From Caldithrix sp. (GTDB lineage Bacteria; Zhuqueibacterota; Zhuqueibacteria; Thermofontimicrobiales; Sulfurfontimicrobiaceae): a stretch of DNA of 64,000 bases. Below the pieces are notes generated by a model. It saw only the letters and a list, made by a program, of their open reading frames with translations. It ran no database searches and was not told where the DNA came from. The stretch is from contig DYKB01000012.1 in assembly GCA_020722815.1 (NCBI GenBank), positions 48,643 through 112,642 on the forward strand, given 5' to 3'. Each line of letters begins with the position of its first letter. The first letter of the stretch is position 1. Made by a program: the position numbers and the translations under genes. This document shows, piece after piece, positions 54,396-63,385 of the stretch.

Positions 54396-57300
54396 ATGCC
54401 GAAAAAAGTATTTATGATATTGTTAACCATCTATTTAGGAATAGGTTATGCCACCACCACCATCATCCCCACAGACAATTCTCAAACGAATTTACGGGAT
54501 GCTTACCGGCTGATTTTTCAAAAAGCTGCCCATCCCTGGTCTAAAAATGCAGCTATTGACGATGCCTTCCGCATCGCCGGCCGTGAATATTATGGAGAAG
54601 TGCCTGTCTATTGGTCCATGGATAGCGAACATTTTCCGGGCAGTTTTGTAATCCCCGGGACAATTCAATCGGCTGACATGACGACGATAGAGTCGGGTTT
54701 TCCGGCCATGTCCCGTGCATTTTCCATTAGCTTTAACGACTCCATTCCCACCATCTGGATATTGAAAGCTCACTCAGCCGATTCTTCGCGTACCATTTAC
54801 ACCTGGGAGTACGTCTATTTTGAGCAGTTTTTTGTAAATGGGTTGAATTTTAAACCGGATCATCATTTCAAATTTGTGGAAATTCCTGAATTTATTAATT
54901 TGATTGAAACTAACACTTTAAGTCCAGCGGCAGCCAGAATTCTTATCATTCCGGCTTTTATTGAAGGCGCTCATTCGGAAAGTGAAATAATGGATAACAC
55001 TTTGATGCTGTATCCAACACTGGCCGGGGGACTGAAACAGTTCCTGCAGGCCGGCGGCACGCTCTATACCGAGGGAAACGCCGCTTATCTCCTTGAAGCT
55101 TCCGGGATTCTCCCAAATGGTTCAGTAGATTTAAGGAATAAAATCGATGGCATAGGGGAAAATATGATGGCAGAAATTGAACCAATGTCCGGAACATTAC
55201 CCGCTGGCTATTCAAATCTGCTTTATACGGCTCAGGCGCCGACTTTAACCGATACTTTACATGCACTCGCCCGTTTTTCAAAAACCGCGAATGAAAATCA
55301 AAAGGGAAAGCCAGCCGTTCTGTTTTATGAAGAAACTGCAGTTGGTAGCAAAGGGAAAATTATCATCAATGCCGGGTTACCTGCGGTGGGTGCAAAATTA
55401 CAACCTGATTTGCCGCAATGGCAGTGGGTCGCCAATGCGATTCTGTTAGGTCTGGCTGAAAAGGTCGATGTGGTGCGCTCGATTTTTGTACCCACCGATT
55501 CACTTCATGCCGAACCAATGTCGCTGCCGGTTGGTGAGGAAACCACCTTTGAAGTAACACTTCAAGTCCGAAACCTCTGGAATCGAAACAGCGGGTCGAT
55601 TCAATTAACCGAGCAGTACAATTCCTTTTTTGATTTTGCCGGCATGGTTACTGGCCCCGAACCGTTGTTAAATGAGAGCAATCAAACTTTACAATTCGAT
55701 TTATCGGGTTTAAGTCCCCAGGTACCGCAAATCATTACTTATCGCCTGAAGTCACCAGGGATGCATGATTCCCGTATCGAACAGATAGACCAGCTTATTG
55801 ATGCCGAACAAAATATGCCGGTCAGCAAGCTCAGCGCCACGTTTGCCGATCCCCAATTTTCGGACAAGGAACGATTCCTGTCCCGTAATGAACTCAAAGT
55901 GCGCTTCCTGTTTGAAGCCCGGTTAGTGGCTGATCTCGATTTAAGCTGGAAAAATATTCTGGATTTCTATTATCAACCGTTCAAGATTTTTACTGTTTTG
56001 GAGAATAAAGAGCGTACCGCGGCTGTTAAAACCAGGGTTGTCAATTATATTGCTTTGGATGTTCCGGTTTATACGACGATGAATCCCCTGATTCCCATTG
56101 AACGCACGCCGCCGGGAAAACTGATGGATGTGTTGCATTTGGGAGGGGATATCGATGGTGATGCCGCGACCGATGGTCCGGACGTGGGATTTAAAGCTGA
56201 ATCCATTTTTCCCAATGCCGCCAGTGTTGAAACCGTGCGCGTGAACTGGAAAAATCCCTGGACGGGTGAATACGATGATTTTGATTTCGATGGCCTGGTT
56301 CCTACGGATAGCGATTCGGATGGTGTCGTTGATCCTGGCTACACGGGCGATCAACTTCGCGCTTTGAAAATTACCTGGAAACCCGGTCTGAACACCGAAT
56401 CCGAAGGCACCGTGCCTGGCTATCAATTTTACGATCCCTTCTGCTATTCCGAACTGTGGATTGATCCGCCCAATGAAGTCAAAATGGCCATTGGCGCTGC
56501 AAAAAATGATACCACTCGTTTTGCCGTGACCGATAGTATCCGGGGTCTGGAATCGTTTTATTACCCCAACTGGGAACGCTGGATGGAGCACGATTCACTG
56601 GGAAATTTGCAAATGGCGCATCTTATCAAGCGCCACCATCAGGATTATGAGGGATTTGCGCTCCTGGATTCAAGTTATACTTTAAAGCCGGATGATATCG
56701 ACTACGGCTGGATTCCCAAACCCATCCGCAGTTCGGTTTTCTTCCTCTCTTTTGGCGGTCGTGGACCATCAATGACTGATCCCTTAACAAATGATTCTGA
56801 TTTCTCCATTGTCACCTATGAAACTATCTGGGGACGGCAGAAAGAGGTGCCGCTGCGGTCCGCTTATACTTATTATGCGCCCCTGCCCAATCCGCTGCAA
56901 TTTGAATATATTGCCAAATCCTGCCAGATCACCGATCCGCGAACCGGAAAGGTGATTCAGGAATTGCCGGCACATCGGCAGGCTGATTTGACCTTTAACA
57001 TCTCCATTTCTACCGAATATTCACTTTACTGGATTAATGCCATGACGCCGGATAAAGATGGCGACGGCATCGGTGACGGTGTCTATTCGTATATCATCGA
57101 ACAGATTCCGAAGGGAATGGGTGGTTACACTATCGACCTCCCGCGTGATGCCCGTGGCCGCATCGACACACTGGCGGTGGCTGATCCGCCGCCGAATGCA
57201 ATCTGGGAAACGCCCTTCGCGTGGCAGATTTACTGGAAAGATTTGCGGATTCCTGCCGCACTGGATGATGATAATGGCGATGGCATTGACGACTGGCTGG

Positions 57301-59810
57301 ATGATACCGGGGACCGCTTCTATAATGCGCAAGATTCAGCGTTTCTCCCGGATAATTTTCCGTCAGGCATCAATGAACCCTGGCTTCCTGGCCCGGATGG
57401 CGAATATGGCGATGATCTGGTGGAAGCATTGGGCACATTTCAACTAAAAGTTTATGCGCGATTTAATGGAAAAGGTCGCGAAGGACTGGTAAAAATCAAC
57501 GATGGGGCCTGGCTGGTGAATGAAGAGATTTTTGGCGGCCCGCCCTGGGTGCAATCTTCGCATGTTCAGCAGGCTTGGGTGGTGGGAAGTGACATTCAGG
57601 TCACTGGCAAGCCCGATCCCACTTTTGTCGATATTCATGCGGCGCCAGTTTTAGTGAAATTTGAAATAAAAGATGCCAATGAACCGCATGATTTTGATAT
57701 TATGTTCGATCCCTGGCTCAAATCAATTGGTGGCGCTCAATCGAATGCCTCCACCTGTCTCGGTTTGCGGGATCCGGCGCAGCAAATCGCGCCGGATATT
57801 GAAATGCCCGCACGTGTCAATCGCAATCAGCCGCATTCCATCACCTTCCTGCCCGGTGTTAATCCGCAGGACTTTCCTGGCTATCCGAAGCAGGGAAGTG
57901 GCCTGTTTGTTCAAGCGATTGTTGAAGTCAACAATATTGGCGAAATTTCACCAGTCGTCGATGCTGCCAATCAGAAAATCGGTACCTGCACCAAAACGCA
58001 CTGGTACGATGTGAACATTCGGCCAAATCTCGCTGCACTGGGAAACAGCGCGGTTTTTGGCAGTTATGCCGCTTACCCGCGCCCGCTGGTTCCCGGGGAC
58101 GACTTTCGGACATTAAAGGCTGGCTGGCGCTTCAATCCGTCGCCGGAGGAGATACGGCTGCAGATTGGTAATCCTGATGGCAGCGCCACCATTCCCGAGA
58201 TTCAGGCCACGCGTCGCGGTTATTTTATCTTTCTGATCAAGATTGATCCCACCCTCGCCGATGGGTGTTACGGGATTCCATTTACATTAAATGGGATAGC
58301 GCGGGTTTACGCCGATTCACTTGGTGGAACACCGCTCCAAATCGATATTCCTGAAGCGCGATTCAGCCTTTCGAATGGTGCCACCGAACAATTTATCATT
58401 GGTGAGGCTGAATTCATCGACATTCGGGACGCTTTTAAGCCATACATAAAGTTTGAACCCGGTGTGGATGTGCGCTGGACTTACGGAACCGAGCCCACGG
58501 ATTCATCGTTCCGGCGTTTGAATTCGGCCAGTGCCTTATTCACTGATTCCATACTCACCATTTCAGCCCCGATGTCTGGATTTCCGGAAAAAAGCAACCG
58601 TTCGGACACCGATTTCTGGCTGGTCAGTCGGCAGATAGTCGATGCCCCCGATGCCGGCGAAGCCATTCCACTTGATGATGGCCTGCGTTTGACGTATCGG
58701 GATCATTTTGGCTATGATTCAACTATTGTGCTGCCGCCGCTAACTGTTGCCGCACGCGGCGTGGATTTGCTCATTTCGAAAAAAATCAATCGCGTGAACG
58801 ATTCGCCAGTAGAAAATAACACATTTTTACTAAAAGAAGGCCAGAACCAGATCGAATTGCAAATCGAAATTCAGTGTCTGGGCAGTGACCTGGCACGTGC
58901 ACCGGAATTGACGCAAATTCTCGGCTCGATGATGGCGTTGCAGACCAGCACGCTGCCGCCGAATTCGACAAAGGCACTCCTGGATGGAAATCAACTGGTT
59001 ACCTGGTCTCTGCCGGACATGATTCCGGGCAGCCACCGGCAGATGAATCTGGTATTGAATCTGGCCTATGTTACGCTACAGGAGATGCGCCCGATTCTGA
59101 TTTGTGATACTTCCCGTGTTAATTATCTCACATTTTCTTCCTGCGAACCGACTCAAATCACTTATTTTCTCGATCTGGCCATCGATCCGCAAGCCGGCGT
59201 GAAAGCGGCGCCGGAAAATCCGGCGCCGGGCGAATCGGTTACACTTTCGGCCAACATTCACCGTGAAGGAACTGTTGTTGCCCGCAACGTAATCGTGCGC
59301 TTTTTCCAAACCAATCCGATCGATCCGCAAAACAGTCTTGGCGAAATCCGCATCGACCGGTTAATGGCCCAGGACACGGTTATCACCTTTAACTGGAATA
59401 TTCCCAACGATGGTCGAAACCTGTTTGAGATCTACACGCTGGTGGATGCCGATAGCACCATTGGTGAAATGGCCGAGAAAAACAATATCGCCCATATCAC
59501 CCTTTCGACAGCCAGCAGCCTGATGCTCGAAAATCTTGTCAACTATCCCAACCCCTTTACAATTGACACCGAATTCATCTTCACCCTGACACAATCCGCC
59601 GAAGTGACTATCAAAATTTACGCCCTCGATGGCCGGCTGCTCCGCACACTGGACTACGGCCCTTGTGATGTGGGGTACAATTCCCACTACTGGGACGGCC
59701 TCGATGCGGACGGGGATGTGCTGCCGAATGGAACTTTCATTTATAAAATCATCGCCCGCAATGCGAATAAAACCATTGAACAGAAGGAGTATCTGGTGAA
59801 GATGAAATGA
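54396..59810 (+). CDS. Giant secreted protein with type IX-like sorting domain
   Basis: 1804 residues from the ATG at 54396 (AAAGGAG site), with signal peptide MPKKVFMILLTIYLGIGYA. Residues about 160-360 resemble an amidotransferase-like fold (AARILIIPAFIEGAHSE). Calcium-binding Asp-rich loops of thrombospondin-type-3 style occur near 635 (PTDSDSDGVVDPGY), 886 (DKDGDGIGDGVY) and 957 (DDDNGDGIDDWLDD). A CARDB-like domain spans about 1593-1705 (APENPAPGESVTLSANI). The C-terminus (about 1715-1804: NYPNPFTIDTEFIFTL...GRLLRTL...NGTFIYKI) is a FlgD-like/type IX sorting domain. It is probably a surface or extracellular structural protein. The upstream PorV-OmpA protein is a likely secretion partner. 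Confidence 0.88.
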   Translation: MPKKVFMILLTIYLGIGYATTTIIPTDNSQTNLRDAYRLIFQKAAHPWSKNAAIDDAFRIAGREYYGEVPVYWSMDSEHFPGSFVIPGTIQSADMTTIESGFPAMSRAFSISFNDSIPTIWILKAHSADSSRTIYTWEYVYFEQFFVNGLNFKPDHHFKFVEIPEFINLIETNTLSPAAARILIIPAFIEGAHSESEIMDNTLMLYPTLAGGLKQFLQAGGTLYTEGNAAYLLEASGILPNGSVDLRNKIDGIGENMMAEIEPMSGTLPAGYSNLLYTAQAPTLTDTLHALARFSKTANENQKGKPAVLFYEETAVGSKGKIIINAGLPAVGAKLQPDLPQWQWVANAILLGLAEKVDVVRSIFVPTDSLHAEPMSLPVGEETTFEVTLQVRNLWNRNSGSIQLTEQYNSFFDFAGMVTGPEPLLNESNQTLQFDLSGLSPQVPQIITYRLKSPGMHDSRIEQIDQLIDAEQNMPVSKLSATFADPQFSDKERFLSRNELKVRFLFEARLVADLDLSWKNILDFYYQPFKIFTVLENKERTAAVKTRVVNYIALDVPVYTTMNPLIPIERTPPGKLMDVLHLGGDIDGDAATDGPDVGFKAESIFPNAASVETVRVNWKNPWTGEYDDFDFDGLVPTDSDSDGVVDPGYTGDQLRALKITWKPGLNTESEGTVPGYQFYDPFCYSELWIDPPNEVKMAIGAAKNDTTRFAVTDSIRGLESFYYPNWERWMEHDSLGNLQMAHLIKRHHQDYEGFALLDSSYTLKPDDIDYGWIPKPIRSSVFFLSFGGRGPSMTDPLTNDSDFSIVTYETIWGRQKEVPLRSAYTYYAPLPNPLQFEYIAKSCQITDPRTGKVIQELPAHRQADLTFNISISTEYSLYWINAMTPDKDGDGIGDGVYSYIIEQIPKGMGGYTIDLPRDARGRIDTLAVADPPPNAIWETPFAWQIYWKDLRIPAALDDDNGDGIDDWLDDTGDRFYNAQDSAFLPDNFPSGINEPWLPGPDGEYGDDLVEALGTFQLKVYARFNGKGREGLVKINDGAWLVNEEIFGGPPWVQSSHVQQAWVVGSDIQVTGKPDPTFVDIHAAPVLVKFEIKDANEPHDFDIMFDPWLKSIGGAQSNASTCLGLRDPAQQIAPDIEMPARVNRNQPHSITFLPGVNPQDFPGYPKQGSGLFVQAIVEVNNIGEISPVVDAANQKIGTCTKTHWYDVNIRPNLAALGNSAVFGSYAAYPRPLVPGDDFRTLKAGWRFNPSPEEIRLQIGNPDGSATIPEIQATRRGYFIFLIKIDPTLADGCYGIPFTLNGIARVYADSLGGTPLQIDIPEARFSLSNGATEQFIIGEAEFIDIRDAFKPYIKFEPGVDVRWTYGTEPTDSSFRRLNSASALFTDSILTISAPMSGFPEKSNRSDTDFWLVSRQIVDAPDAGEAIPLDDGLRLTYRDHFGYDSTIVLPPLTVAARGVDLLISKKINRVNDSPVENNTFLLKEGQNQIELQIEIQCLGSDLARAPELTQILGSMMALQTSTLPPNSTKALLDGNQLVTWSLPDMIPGSHRQMNLVLNLAYVTLQEMRPILICDTSRVNYLTFSSCEPTQITYFLDLAIDPQAGVKAAPENPAPGESVTLSANIHREGTVVARNVIVRFFQTNPIDPQNSLGEIRIDRLMAQDTVITFNWNIPNDGRNLFEIYTLVDADSTIGEMAEKNNIAHITLSTASSLMLENLVNYPNPFTIDTEFIFTLTQSAEVTIKIYALDGRLLRTLDYGPCDVGYNSHYWDGLDADGDVLPNGTFIYKIIARNANKTIEQKEYLVKMK

Positions 59811-60097
59811 GATGTAAAACGTAATACGTCATGCGTGATTGATTTTGAGTCCACATTCGCTGTCCCTCCCCCAAATTCTGTTTTTTGAAATTTGGGGGAG
59901 GCAGGCGCATAGCTGTCAGGTTAAGATTCTAACTCATAAAAAAACAAATGAATAGCCACCAGCTTTAGCTCGTGGATCAAAATGCTCCCCAAATTTTAAC
60001 GTGGGTTTTAACCCACAGGTTTATAATGACTCGGGCTTAAAAGCCCGGTGATTCGTATTACAACGTTAAGTTAATTTAGTTAAAAAAATAAATTTAT

Positions 60098-60310
60098 TTA
60101 AAATTCTAAAATGAACCGTTTTATCGCGGTGGAAGTCGTTTTCAGTGCAAAATTAACCCCCTCTGTATCTCTCCCATTTTCAAAAAACGAAAATGGGGGA
60201 GAGAACCAGGCTTCTCTCCCCCAAATTCTGTTTTTTGGAACTTTGGGGAGGCAGGAGGGGATCCTTCATTGATCGCGAACATCATTCATTTCTACTTTAG
60301 AATTTCAGGT
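60098..60310. repeat. PAL1 palindrome (inner), complete
   Basis: Starts AAATTCTAAAATGAACCG, passes ACCCCCTCTGTATCTCTCCC and GGGGAGGCAGGAGGGGAT, and ends TACTTTAGAATTTCAGGT. It lies inside MITE-1 copy 3, which is itself inside another PAL1. Confidence 0.65.
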
Positions 60311-60373
60311 TTTATGAGTCTTTTAAACTTAATGTTGTAGTATCAGGTAAACCCGCCAGGAACCACGAGCTAA

Positions 60374-60520
60374 AGAGCGTGTCCGAGAACTAACCTTTCG
60401 AAGGTTTTGAGCAGGAAATAAAAATATAGAGATGAAAATTTCAATTTTAATCTCTATTGTGTTGTTTATGACCTTCGAAAGGTTAATTTTAGCCAATTTC
60501 CTGGTTCTCGGACAGCCTCT
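60374..60520. mobile_element. Element D copy 2
   Basis: Ends GTGTCCGAGAACTAAC and, in reverse complement, GGCTGTCCGAGAACCAGG. The inner stem pairs AACCTTTCGAAGGTT with GACCTTCGAAAGGTT. CTAAAG stands on both sides, which may be a target duplication inside an interrupted CCACGAGCTAAAG hairpin. Confidence 0.65.
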
Positions 60521-60906
60521 AAAGGGCATGGCAATACAATATTAACTTACTGAAATTATTATCCTTATATCTTAACCTGACGGCTATAGGCAGGAGGGGG
60601 CCTTTCATTGATGCATGAAATCATAATTTTCTCTTTTAGAATTTCAGGTAATATGTTCGGGAATAATGCTTGACAATTAAAGGTAAATTTCATGACTTTG
60701 AAAGTCATGCCAAAACGACAAACATGTTACATACAAAAAGACAATTTGGGTTGATTTTAAATAAGCACGACTGTTGTTGATATGTTCTTTTGAATTGCGC
60801 AATCAGAGAAAAACTGTCGTTCTGCAACGATAGAAAGATCAATAGCCAAAGGCCAGTTGCTAAATGCCAGGAGCCTATAAAAATTTTAAGAAAACGGAGA
60901 AATAAA

Positions 60907-61950
60907 ATGTCTGAACAATTACCTTCACTTGAAGTATGGAAAAAACTATATGAATTAATGGCCAAAATAAAAGAGCTGAGCCCCTGGACTTGGATGGGAG
61001 AAGATGATATTTTCGCCGTTGAAGATTTGGAAACCAAAGAAATTGATTTTGTAAGTGTCATGGGGGCAATTGGTGAGCATTATTCGATAACCCGCTATCG
61101 GGGAGAAGAAGGTTTAAGCCAGTTTTGGGCGCTTCATACAGGTGATTTCGCAACAGATGATCAGACTTTTCAAAAAATTCTGGAAATTCCCCAATTTCAG
61201 GCATCCTTTGAAGAACGTAAATTTTTGCAAAAAGAAGATCGCAAAATTATAAAGGAATTAGGATTAACTTACCAGGGTAATAATGCCTGGCCGATGTTCA
61301 GGAGTTTCCAACCCGGCTTTGCTCCCTGGTTTATTGATTCATCGGCAGCCCGGATTTTAATTAATGCGCTTGAACAGACCATTGATATTTCACTTCAATT
61401 TAGAGACGATCCAGATGTTTTAACTCCTGATGATAAGGGTGGCTATTTATTGCGTCCGTGTATAAAAAAAGGAAATAAAATTAAATGGCAGGATTCTATC
61501 TGGTATGAATCTACAGCGCCGCCATCCGAGCCGATAGAATTTCTTGCAGATGATATTGCCTTTAAGAAAATTGAAAGTCTCCTCCAAAAAGGAACCTCAT
61601 TCGAGATGGATATTTTAATGTCACTCACGCCGATACAGGAGAAAGGTGAAAAACCATATTATCCATACATTCTGTTGTTCGTTGATATAAATACGGAAAT
61701 GATCGTTGCCTTTGAATTAATACAACCTTTGCCAAATTTATCCGCGATGGGGCAAAAGCTGCCATCAATTATCGCCAATAATTATTTGAAAATTTCATTC
61801 ATCCCACGACAAATTTACGTTACATCAGAAAATTTATATCAAAGTCTGGTTTACCTGAATGACTATGTGAATTTATCGGTAAAACATGTCAAGAGACTTA
61901 AAGTCGCCTCGAAAATTCGAAAATCGTTTACTAATTTTAACAAAATGTAA
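60907..61950 (+). CDS. Uncharacterised protein, DUF6930/DUF7309-like
   Basis: 347 residues from the ATG at 60907, preceded by ACGGAGA; the frame continues upstream but is in repeat-like DNA. No signal peptide or membrane segment, so probably cytoplasmic. The N-terminal half contains LYELMAKIKELSPWTWMGEDDIFAVEDLETKEI and YSITRYRGEEGLSQFW, a Trp-rich pattern that I associate from memory with DUF7309/DUF6930 proteins; the middle has FRSFQPGFAPWFIDSSAARILINALEQ. Function unknown. It is isolated from other genes by repeats on the left and an empty 800-base gap on the right. Confidence 0.75.
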   Translation: MSEQLPSLEVWKKLYELMAKIKELSPWTWMGEDDIFAVEDLETKEIDFVSVMGAIGEHYSITRYRGEEGLSQFWALHTGDFATDDQTFQKILEIPQFQASFEERKFLQKEDRKIIKELGLTYQGNNAWPMFRSFQPGFAPWFIDSSAARILINALEQTIDISLQFRDDPDVLTPDDKGGYLLRPCIKKGNKIKWQDSIWYESTAPPSEPIEFLADDIAFKKIESLLQKGTSFEMDILMSLTPIQEKGEKPYYPYILLFVDINTEMIVAFELIQPLPNLSAMGQKLPSIIANNYLKISFIPRQIYVTSENLYQSLVYLNDYVNLSVKHVKRLKVASKIRKSFTNFNKM

Positions 61951-62604
61951 ATAATTTTGCCGCGGCGCCCAACCACCAATCATTTCACCAAGAGTAATAC
62001 CAAAATCCATTCAAATATATTTTAAAAGAAGTTCTACGACTGCAGGATATTTTATTCGACGCCGTTTCGTATATTCTTTTTGCTCTGTATGATGTTTTAA
62101 TGGGAGTGCAAGTTCAAAAAATGCAGGTGTAACACCAATAAATCAAAAAGCATCACCACTTTTTCATAAATCACCTTTGAAATCTGAGTTTGAAAGATTC
62201 AGCACCTGATTTTACGCAAGTAGATATCTTCATAAATAAATTCATATTAAAGGTGATAAAAATAATTACATTATTTTCAAAAAGGACTTGACAATATGGA
62301 GGAAAATGTTTAATATCAATACTGTTCAGCACACGCATAAAATTGTTTCCTATCTCTACAAAACAGAGCGATGAGTCATGTCCGTCTGCTAGCTAACAGA
62401 TGATCGGGCATATATTGTTGCTGCGAAAATGATTTGAATTTGCTCGATAATCATAAGCGATTGCATATTAAGTCACTGGCAAAAACGTGAATTCTCTGAT
62501 GAATTTTGCTGATTTTAAGAAATTTGATAAATAAAAAAATCACGCATTCATTCGTATCAAAGAAGTTAAATAATTATCATTTTAGTGGTAGTTTATAGGG
62601 ATAA
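61951..62604. other. Gene-free region
   Basis: AT-rich, about 650 bases. I see no conserved frame, strong hairpin or known repeat. Confidence 0.5.
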
Positions 62605-62724
62605 CACCACTGGGTGGCTGCCTACGGAATTAATACGTTTGAATTAATTGAAGGCGTTCAAGGGCGCAATAGGAAAGAATTTGCTCAATGGACTGTTGAA
62701 TGTGAAAAAGTCACGACTTTTTAA
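62605..62724 (+). pseudogene. Possible C-terminal gene remnant
   Basis: An open stretch of about 39 codons reads HWVAAYGINTFELIEGVQGR and then NRKEFAQWTVECEK before a TAA. There is an in-frame stop immediately upstream and no good ribosome site. It looks protein-like and could be a relic of a gene once in front of the methyltransferase. Low certainty. Confidence 0.25.
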
Positions 62725-62755
62725 TTAATTCTTTTTGAAAGAATTTGAAATCATT

Positions 62756-63385
62756 ATGCCAAAAATAAAGCCATTTGAAAAATATAGTGATAGATATGAT
62801 GAGTGGTTCGAAAAGAACAACGATATCTATCATGCCGAATTAGAGACGATACGTCAATTAATGCCTCCTCTCCCCGGCAATGGATTGGAAGTGGGCGTTG
62901 GTTCAGGTAAATTCGCGGTACCTTTGGGCATTAAGATTGGTGTGGAACCATCAGAGAAGATGGCAATCAAAGCTGAAAGACAGGGAATACGGGTTTTCCG
63001 CCATGTAGCGGAGAATTTGCCTTTTAGCGATTCGGCGTTTGATTTTGTGTTGATGGTAACAACTATTTGTTTTGTTGATGATATTCTTAAATCCTTCACC
63101 GAAGCGTTCCGGGTGTTAAAGCCTTATGGCTGTATAATAATTGGGTTTGTTGATAAAGAGAGTGAATTAGGAAAACATTATACTGACAAGCGAAATACCA
63201 GTGTCTTCTACAAAGTTGCCACATTTTTCTCTACACAACAAGTGTGCAAATTTCTCGCGGAAGCTGGTTTTGGAGATTTTACTTTTAAACAAACGCTGAT
63301 TCCTGGCGAGACACAAGAGAAAATTCAGAATGGCTTTGGTAAAGGCGCATTTATCGTAATTAAAGCCACAAAGAACGGCAAATGA
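62756..63385 (+). CDS. Class I SAM-dependent methyltransferase
   Basis: 209 residues from the ATG at 62756; an earlier in-frame TTG at 62735 is possible. Motif I is GLEVGVGSGKFAVPLG (about 45-60), followed by an acidic GVEPSEKMAI loop and a motif-II-like FDFVLMVTTICFVDD; LRVLKPYG-type FRVLKPYGCIIIGFVDK is motif III. This is the Methyltransf_11 (UbiE/small-molecule) pattern. The methyl acceptor is unknown and the neighbours give no clue. Confidence 0.9.
   Translation: MPKIKPFEKYSDRYDEWFEKNNDIYHAELETIRQLMPPLPGNGLEVGVGSGKFAVPLGIKIGVEPSEKMAIKAERQGIRVFRHVAENLPFSDSAFDFVLMVTTICFVDDILKSFTEAFRVLKPYGCIIIGFVDKESELGKHYTDKRNTSVFYKVATFFSTQQVCKFLAEAGFGDFTFKQTLIPGETQEKIQNGFGKGAFIVIKATKNGK

Larger units (their letters stand above)
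59908..60588. mobile_element. MITE-1 copy 3, largest, containing other repeats
   Basis: Ends CATAGCTGTCAGGTTAAGAT and ATCTTAACCTGACGGCTAT. About 680 bp. It contains the REP-like trio (59953-60047), a complete PAL1 (60098-60310) and element D copy 2. Flanks carry an imperfect GAGGCAGGAG duplication. No coding sequence. Confidence 0.65.
59863..60649. repeat. PAL1 palindrome (outer) interrupted by MITE-1
   Basis: Left part: CCCTCCCCCAAATTCTG and AATTTGGGGGAGGCAGG; right part resumes GGCAGGAGGGGGCC and ends TTTTAGAATTTCAGGT. The break at GAGGCAGG is the reverse complement of the CTCCTGCCTC site used at 47450. Confidence 0.6.

Noticed and set aside
55941..56591. 216-residue minus-strand frame inside the giant secreted protein gene
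   Set aside because: Antisense to a long gene with clear domains; its residue pattern is that of reverse-complement reading.
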